A DNA stretch of 64,000 bases. It comes from CAZBBC01 sp964489835. GTDB lineage: Bacteria; Calditrichota; Calditrichia; JAJRVZ01. The position numbers and the translations under genes were made by a program. This document shows positions 59,038-64,000 of the stretch, piece by piece (the first letter of the stretch is position 1; the number at the start of each line of letters is the position of its first letter). Below the pieces are notes generated by a model. That model was not told the DNA's origin. It did no database searches and was given only the letters and a program-made list of their open reading frames with translations. The DNA lies in NCBI GenBank assembly GCA_964489835.1, contig CAZBBC010000003.1, positions 1 to 64,000 on the forward strand, written 5' to 3'.

Positions 59038-60344
59038 TGAGTGTGTTCTTTGGAATATTAGGGCTTATTATATTAATTGGCATTGCCTGGCTTTTTTCAA
59101 GTAGTAAAAAAAATATAAACTGGCGGATTGTATTAACCGGCCTTGGCCTCCAACTGGTATTTGCAATTTTTGTTATTCTTACACCCTGGGGATCGGTTGT
59201 ATTTGATGCCATAGGAAGTTTTTTTGTTAAAATAATCAGTTTTACTTTCGACGGGGCTGCTTTTGTTTTTGGACCACTTGCCAATCAAGCTGTCTTGGAG
59301 CAGGCTTTTCCGGATGAACTCAAGAGTAAAGGGGTAGGATTTGTTTTTGCTTTTCAGGTTCTACCGACGATAATTTTTTTCTCTTCACTAATGTCTGTTT
59401 TATACCATATGGGGCTAATGCAAAAAATTGTTCAGGGGATGGCTTGGATCATGGCAAAAACAATGCGGGTTAGCGGCGCGGAAGCTATTTCTGTTGCTGC
59501 TAATGTTTTTATCGGTCAGACAGAAGCGCCACTGGTCGTGCGACCCTATGTATCACCCATGACAAAATCAGAATTACTCACATTGATGGTCGGCGGTATG
59601 GCAACCATTGCCGGTGGTGTTCTTGCGGCTTATGTAAGTCTTCTTGGTGGTACCGATCCCGCACAACAATTATTTTATGCGAAACATCTTCTATCCGCCA
59701 GTATTATGGCTGCACCTGCGACTATCGTTATTGCCAAAATTCTTGTTCCGGAAAGAGAAGTATCAAAAACAATGGGCCAGGTTAAAATAATGGTTGAAAA
59801 ATCTTCTGCCAATGTTATTGATGCAGCGGCAACCGGAGCTGCTGACGGTCTGCGACTGGCATTAAACGTTGCCGGGATGCTCCTTGCTTTCATTGCCCTG
59901 ATATATATGTTTAATTGGGTTCTGACCGGCGTACTGACTGATTTGTTGGGTATCACCATCAAAGGTGATCCGGTTACTCTGGAGATATTGCTCGGATACT
60001 TATTGAGTCCGATTGCCTGGATCATAGGTGTTCCCTGGCATGATGCAGTTACTGTTGGATCGCTGATCGGCCAGAAGGTGGTATTGAATGAGTTTATTGC
60101 ATATTTAAATTTATCACAAATAATTCCAACCGGTATCCTGAGTCAAAAGGCGGTAATTATTTCTACTTATGCCTTATGTGGATTTGCAAATTTTTCCTCC
60201 ATCGCTATTCAGATTGGCGGTATCGGAGGGATTGCTCCGGATAGAAGGGCTGATCTGGCGAAATTTGGTTTACGTGCAGTGCTGGGTGGTTCTTTAGCGA
60301 CTTTTATGACCGCAACTATCGCCGGTGTATTAACCTCAATGTAA
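59034..60344 (+). CDS. nupC: Concentrative nucleoside transporter (CNT/NupC family)
   Basis: Inner-membrane cation-coupled nucleoside importer. The 436 residues contain about ten hydrophobic segments and the CNT signatures VFIGQTEAPLVVRPY and CGFANFSSIAIQIGGIG. Position directly after cdd-udk-tdk makes it the uptake step for that salvage operon. It starts with tandem ATG codons. Confidence 0.95.
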   Translation: MMSVFFGILGLIILIGIAWLFSSSKKNINWRIVLTGLGLQLVFAIFVILTPWGSVVFDAIGSFFVKIISFTFDGAAFVFGPLANQAVLEQAFPDELKSKGVGFVFAFQVLPTIIFFSSLMSVLYHMGLMQKIVQGMAWIMAKTMRVSGAEAISVAANVFIGQTEAPLVVRPYVSPMTKSELLTLMVGGMATIAGGVLAAYVSLLGGTDPAQQLFYAKHLLSASIMAAPATIVIAKILVPEREVSKTMGQVKIMVEKSSANVIDAAATGAADGLRLALNVAGMLLAFIALIYMFNWVLTGVLTDLLGITIKGDPVTLEILLGYLLSPIAWIIGVPWHDAVTVGSLIGQKVVLNEFIAYLNLSQIIPTGILSQKAVIISTYALCGFANFSSIAIQIGGIGGIAPDRRADLAKFGLRAVLGGSLATFMTATIAGVLTSM

Positions 60345-60355
60345 GAGTAAAAGCT

Positions 60356-62065
60356 ATGAAACGATTTATAAAGTGGGTAGCCATAATTTTTGGTATTTTA
60401 TTGATCTTTATGTTCATTACTTATCTGTTAATCGATGCCCTTTTAGACACGGAACCGATCGTTAGTGGTAACAGTTATCTGCAGATTAACCTTTGGGGAT
60501 CACTACCGGAATATGAGCCGCCGGATGCCTTTGAGGAATATTTCCGGGGTAGTGTATTAGATCTAAATAAAATACGGCAGAGTATAAAAATGGCGGCCAT
60601 TGATGATCGTATCAATGGAATTATTCTTGAAATCGGTTTTACAAGAATTGGTTTTGCTCAGCTCTCCGAATTACACCAACTAATCAAAAAATTTCGTTTA
60701 TCCGGAAAAAAAGTGCTCGCTCATTTTGATTATGGTTTGACCCGGGATTATCTCTTGGCGACTGCCTGTGATTCAATTTTTATCTCACCCGGTGGTAATT
60801 TATTCATAACCGGTCTATCTGCTGAAATAACATTTTACAAAGGATTATTAAATAAACTTGGTATTGAAGCTGACTTTGAACATGTGGGTAAATACAAAAA
60901 TGCACCGGATGTTTATACCCGTCAATCTATGTCAGGACCACAAAGAGAAGTTGTTGACGAAATTTTAGACGCCAGATATAAAGAAATAATTTCTACTATT
61001 GCTGAAAACAGACATATCGATCAGAGGACTGTCCTGCATTTCATCGATAATATTTCCGGATTTAGTCCGGAAGAAGCGGTTAAAAGTGAACTTGTGGACG
61101 GCATAAAATATTTAGAAGAAGTAACCGATATATTCAAGAACGAGACCGAAAAAATTTCTCGGATCTCAGCTATTGAGTATTCCCGCATCAATCCGGCTTC
61201 CGTCGGATTGGGAGATGATGAACGCATGGCTGTTATTTTTTGTACGGGCGCAATGACAGGGGGAGAGGATGGATCGGATCCTGTCTTTGGTAAAACGATG
61301 GGGGCAAACCGGGTGATCCGTAATTTAAAACGGGCATCCGAGAGTAAATCTGTCAAGGCAATAATATTACGTATCAACAGTCCCGGTGGATCCAGCCTTG
61401 CAGCAGATAAAATTTGGTTCGCAATAAGCGAGGCAGCAAAAAATAAACCTGTCGTTGCTTCAATTTCTGATGTTGGTGCCTCCGGTGGTTATTATATCGC
61501 TATCGGTGCTGATACTGTCATTTCCCAGAAATTGAGTCTCATCGGTTCTATTGGTGTTTATGCCGGAAAATTCAGTGTCGAAAATCTATATAGCAAAATC
61601 GCGCTAAACAATGTTGTCATCAATAGAGGAAAAAATGCCGGTTTGTTTTCATTGAGCAGTACATTTACTGATTCTGAACGCATAGTAATTCAACGGATGA
61701 TTCAAGATTTTTATCAAAAATTCGTTTCAAAGGTTGCTGACAAACGTAGAAAATCTTACGAGCAAATTGATGAAATCGCTCGCGGAAGAGTATGGGACGG
61801 TGAAACCGGAATTAATATTAACCTCATCGATATCATCGGCGGTATGGATGAAGCGATTGAAGTTGCAAAACATCTGGCAAATATTGAGGACTCAGCAAAT
61901 ATTCAACTTATTTTCTATCCCAGAAGTCGTTCATTCCTTGATCAGTTCTTTAACAGGATTTCAGTTTTCAACACGTTGATTGAAAACCCATTCGATCAAA
62001 TTGAACAGTATTTAAAAGAGATCCAGTTGCAACCGCTGATGTTAATGCCGTTTAAAATAGATTGA
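60356..62065 (+). CDS. sppA: Signal peptide peptidase SppA (67 kDa type)
   Basis: Membrane-anchored serine protease that clears cleaved signal peptides. The 569 residues have an N-terminal helix (about 5-25) and two tandem S49 domains. The catalytic Lys is in HVGKYKNAPD (first domain) and the Ser in GASGGYYIA (second domain), so the dyad is split between domains as in E. coli SppA. INSPGGSS is also present. It is 11 bp after nupC. Confidence 0.93.
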   Translation: MKRFIKWVAIIFGILLIFMFITYLLIDALLDTEPIVSGNSYLQINLWGSLPEYEPPDAFEEYFRGSVLDLNKIRQSIKMAAIDDRINGIILEIGFTRIGFAQLSELHQLIKKFRLSGKKVLAHFDYGLTRDYLLATACDSIFISPGGNLFITGLSAEITFYKGLLNKLGIEADFEHVGKYKNAPDVYTRQSMSGPQREVVDEILDARYKEIISTIAENRHIDQRTVLHFIDNISGFSPEEAVKSELVDGIKYLEEVTDIFKNETEKISRISAIEYSRINPASVGLGDDERMAVIFCTGAMTGGEDGSDPVFGKTMGANRVIRNLKRASESKSVKAIILRINSPGGSSLAADKIWFAISEAAKNKPVVASISDVGASGGYYIAIGADTVISQKLSLIGSIGVYAGKFSVENLYSKIALNNVVINRGKNAGLFSLSSTFTDSERIVIQRMIQDFYQKFVSKVADKRRKSYEQIDEIARGRVWDGETGININLIDIIGGMDEAIEVAKHLANIEDSANIQLIFYPRSRSFLDQFFNRISVFNTLIENPFDQIEQYLKEIQLQPLMLMPFKID

Positions 62066-62092
62066 TATTATTGCTTACAGAAAGATTTTTTT

Positions 62093-62632
62093 ATGAACAA
62101 GAGAGAAATATTTACCTTATCAAATATTATCAGTTTTATCCGCATCTTCTTCTCGGTTCCAATTTTTTATTATATCTCAGTTCAGGATAATACAACGGCT
62201 TTAATATTCATTGCTTTTGCTGTAATCTCTGATTGGCTGGATGGATATTTTGCCAGAAAATGGAACCAGATTACCACTCTGGGCAAAATTATTGATCCAC
62301 TCGCCGATAAAGCCTGCACGATCGGAGGATTCCTGGCCTTATCATTATATCAAGGATTACCATTCTGGGTAACTGCTGTCATTATTATTCGTGATGTGGT
62401 GATCATAATTGCCTCTGTCGTAGTAATAGGTCAGAAAAATATAGTAATAGCTTCAAATATACCCGGAAAGATAACTGTTCTTATCATCTCAATTCTAGGG
62501 ATGATATATTTACTCCAATGGGAATATTTTAAATTTCCCCTGCTGATCCTGGCCATGATCTTTATCTTGTATTCTTCCATAAACTACACAGTCATTTTCT
62601 TTAAAAATCTTATGAGAAAAGATGAATCCTGA
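62093..62632 (+). CDS. CDP-alcohol phosphatidyltransferase (PgsA-like)
   Basis: Inner-membrane phospholipid synthase of 179 residues with about five hydrophobic segments. The full signature D-x2-DG-x2-AR-x8-G-x3-D-x3-D is present (DWLDGYFAR...GKIIDPLAD). The length and N-terminal TLSNIISFIRI fit phosphatidylglycerophosphate synthase, but the alcohol acceptor cannot be fixed by sequence. Overlaps punA by 11 bp. Confidence 0.92.
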   Translation: MNKREIFTLSNIISFIRIFFSVPIFYYISVQDNTTALIFIAFAVISDWLDGYFARKWNQITTLGKIIDPLADKACTIGGFLALSLYQGLPFWVTAVIIIRDVVIIIASVVVIGQKNIVIASNIPGKITVLIISILGMIYLLQWEYFKFPLLILAMIFILYSSINYTVIFFKNLMRKDES

Positions 62633-63440
62633 AATCCAAAATTCGATGGAGTATCTTCAAGGCCAAGGTGATTTTAAACCAAGGATAGCGATAATTCTTG
62701 GTTCAGGCTTAGGATCCTTTGCTGATATGTTGGATTCAAAACTAAAAATAGCCGTCGAAAACATACCACATTATCCCGTGTCAACAGTGGAAGGACATCA
62801 AGGATTTCTGGTCTTCGGATCATGGAAAAACATACCGCTTTTGGCTGTACAAGGCAGGACCCATTATTATGAAGGATATTCCATTGAAAAGATTACATAT
62901 ATCGTAAGAATAATTGCTGCCCTGGGAATTAAAACATTGATTGTTACTAATGCCGCCGGCGCCGTCAATCCGAAATTTATGCCGGGCGATTTAATGTTGA
63001 TAACCGACCATATTAATTACATGTTCCGGAATCCTCTCCATGGCCCGCTTAAATATGATGGAGAGCGGTTCCCGGATATGTCCGAACCTTATACCTCAAA
63101 ATATTTTAACCTCATTGGATCGGTTGCCAAGGAAAATAACATTATTTTAAAGCGCGGCGTTCTTTATGTGTCTACCGGGCCTTCTTATGAAACAGCCGCT
63201 GAAATTAAGATGATAGCAACGGCCGGTGGTGATGCGGCCAGTATGTCTACCGTGCCGGAAGTAATTGTCGCCAGACAGGCAGGAATAGAGGTCATTGGAA
63301 TTTCCTGTATAACCAATCTCGCTACCGGTATCAGCGATATACCCCTTAGTCATCAGGAAGTGACAAAAACAGCAAATTTAGTACAGAAGAAATTTCTGAA
63401 GCTAATATCGGGAATAATTCTCAAGATTGGGCAGTCGTAG
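62622..63440 (+). CDS. punA: Purine-nucleoside phosphorylase (trimeric)
   Basis: Phosphorolyses purine nucleosides to base and ribose-1-phosphate. The 272 residues show ILGSGLGSF, GRTHYYEGY, TNAAGAVNP, GDLMLITDHINYM and MSTVPEVIVARQ, the trimeric class II PNP signatures. Together with cdd, udk, tdk and nupC it completes a nucleoside-salvage neighbourhood, although sppA and pgsA-like genes intervene. Confidence 0.95.
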   Translation: MNPEIQNSMEYLQGQGDFKPRIAIILGSGLGSFADMLDSKLKIAVENIPHYPVSTVEGHQGFLVFGSWKNIPLLAVQGRTHYYEGYSIEKITYIVRIIAALGIKTLIVTNAAGAVNPKFMPGDLMLITDHINYMFRNPLHGPLKYDGERFPDMSEPYTSKYFNLIGSVAKENNIILKRGVLYVSTGPSYETAAEIKMIATAGGDAASMSTVPEVIVARQAGIEVIGISCITNLATGISDIPLSHQEVTKTANLVQKKFLKLISGIILKIGQS

Positions 63441-63899
63441 TATATGGTCATCAATTAGCCTGAAGTATTCACCCCAGAGTACTCAGAGTATAATTAATTA
63501 AAATAAAAACTAATAGTTAAAAGAATTGTCAACATACATTTATTATTTATAATAAATGCATTAATTATTTGATAAATACAATAAATTCAGATCATTAATT
63601 CTGCCTGCCCGGCTCAGACGGGTGTACTCAGTGGTTTATAAATGGGTCAGGTTAGTTATCAATCGAGCGGTTTTCTGCGTTTTATGGAATAAATCTATCA
63701 TCGCAACAATTGACCAATCGTTAAAATTAACCGCTTAAATGATGATAAAGCTTGACTGTTCGGTCAATATCGGGGTAAATTGGATTTTTAAAACGTAAAT
63801 ATATGTTGATAAAGTTCGCAAAAGATCTGTGATGAGCATCATCGATTACTTTTTCTTTTGATTTTACATTTTATCCAGATTAACCCAGGGAGGTATTCT
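63441..63899. other. 459-bp intergenic region after punA
   Basis: No ORF seen. It contains the second copy of the GC-rich module (63601-63622), directly followed by GTGTACTCAGTGGTTTATAAATGG, which is similar to the words at 56723-56747. The words AGAGTACTCAGAGTA (63476-63490) belong to the same kind of degenerate repeat. A GGGAGG ribosome site for the next gene ends the gap. Confidence 0.5.
63601..63622 (-). repeat. GC-rich REP-like dispersed repeat, copy 2
   Basis: Inverted copy of the element at 56583-56604 (21 of 22 bases). It again carries GCCCG/CGGGT arms that can pair. It lies in the gap following punA. Confidence 0.8.
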
Positions 63900-64000
63900 A
63901 TGCAATTAAAATTGATGAAGAAAATACCTGTTTTCATTTGTATGATATTACTTTTTTCATTTACCCATTTATCCTATGGTCAGGGACCACAACTGGATCT
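63900..64000 (+). CDS. Secreted protein, truncated by the window edge
   Basis: Starts at ATG 63900 with GGGAGG six bases upstream. The 33 visible residues form a signal peptide: a basic N-terminus (KLMKK), a hydrophobic core (PVFICMILLFSFTHL) and a probable cleavage site near SYGQG. What follows is not seen, so the function is unknown; an outer-membrane or periplasmic protein is likely. Confidence 0.8.
   Translation, partial: MQLKLMKKIPVFICMILLFSFTHLSYGQGPQLD

Overview
The window is an AT-rich stretch of bacterial chromosome that is almost entirely housekeeping genes. It has no rRNA, no CRISPR array, no recognisable phage or IS element and one tRNA. The envelope genes (an LptD-like outer-membrane assembly protein, TonB/ExbB/ExbD, a DUF4835-type secreted protein) indicate a diderm. 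Several features point to the FCB group (Bacteroidota, Ignavibacteriota, Marinimicrobia, KSB1 and relatives): a short primary sigma factor of about 285 residues without the long N-terminal region, DUF4835, an 'asparagine synthetase B'-labelled family otherwise known to me from Bacteroidota, and a -7 box matching TAnnTTTG upstream of ssb. I cannot place it more precisely from sequence alone; an uncultivated FCB lineage is plausible.

Layout. 137-24614 is one long minus-strand block: glyS, recO, mgtE, rsmA, tatD, metG, a PSP1/RicT-like gene, holB, the tonB-exbB-exbD unit, lptD, rnr, prmC, prfA, a DUF1385 gene, rpmE with its terminator, rho, folC, a small membrane protein and uppS. 24841-34697 runs on the plus strand: lepA, lepB, hemW, then a poorly characterised run (TPR protein, misnamed 'asparagine synthetase B'-like protein, YjbQ, Glu-rich unknown, PHP phosphoesterase, small Cys-containing protein). 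34984-40626 is on the minus strand: etfB-etfA-acyl-CoA dehydrogenase followed by a FabI-like reductase, with the primary sigma factor gene upstream. Then come alr and DUF4835 (+), tyrS and smpB (-), tRNA-Leu(CAG) and dacB (+) and asnB (-). From 48465 to the end all genes are plus: nadE-rsmI, tmk-ctp, cca, a sigma-54-type response regulator, ssb, the nucleoside-salvage run cdd-udk-tdk-nupC, sppA, a CDP-alcohol phosphotransferase, punA, and the first 33 codons of a secreted protein cut by the window edge.

Functional themes are translation and its quality control (glyS, metG, tyrS, prfA, prmC, lepA, smpB, rsmA, rsmI, cca, rpmE), envelope biogenesis (lptD, uppS, alr, dacB, tonB system, lepB, sppA), nucleoside salvage, and electron-transfer-flavoprotein-linked acyl-CoA chemistry.

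Most unusual regions: the 0.9 kb gap after ssb, which is packed with hairpins, holds a strong minus-strand terminator with no obvious gene and shares a GC-rich REP-like module with the gap after punA; the Etf/acyl-CoA dehydrogenase cluster, whose EtfB resembles the NADH-dependent bifurcating type; and the uncharacterised run at 28.6-34.7 kb. I saw no clear evidence for a wholly new defence or mobile system.
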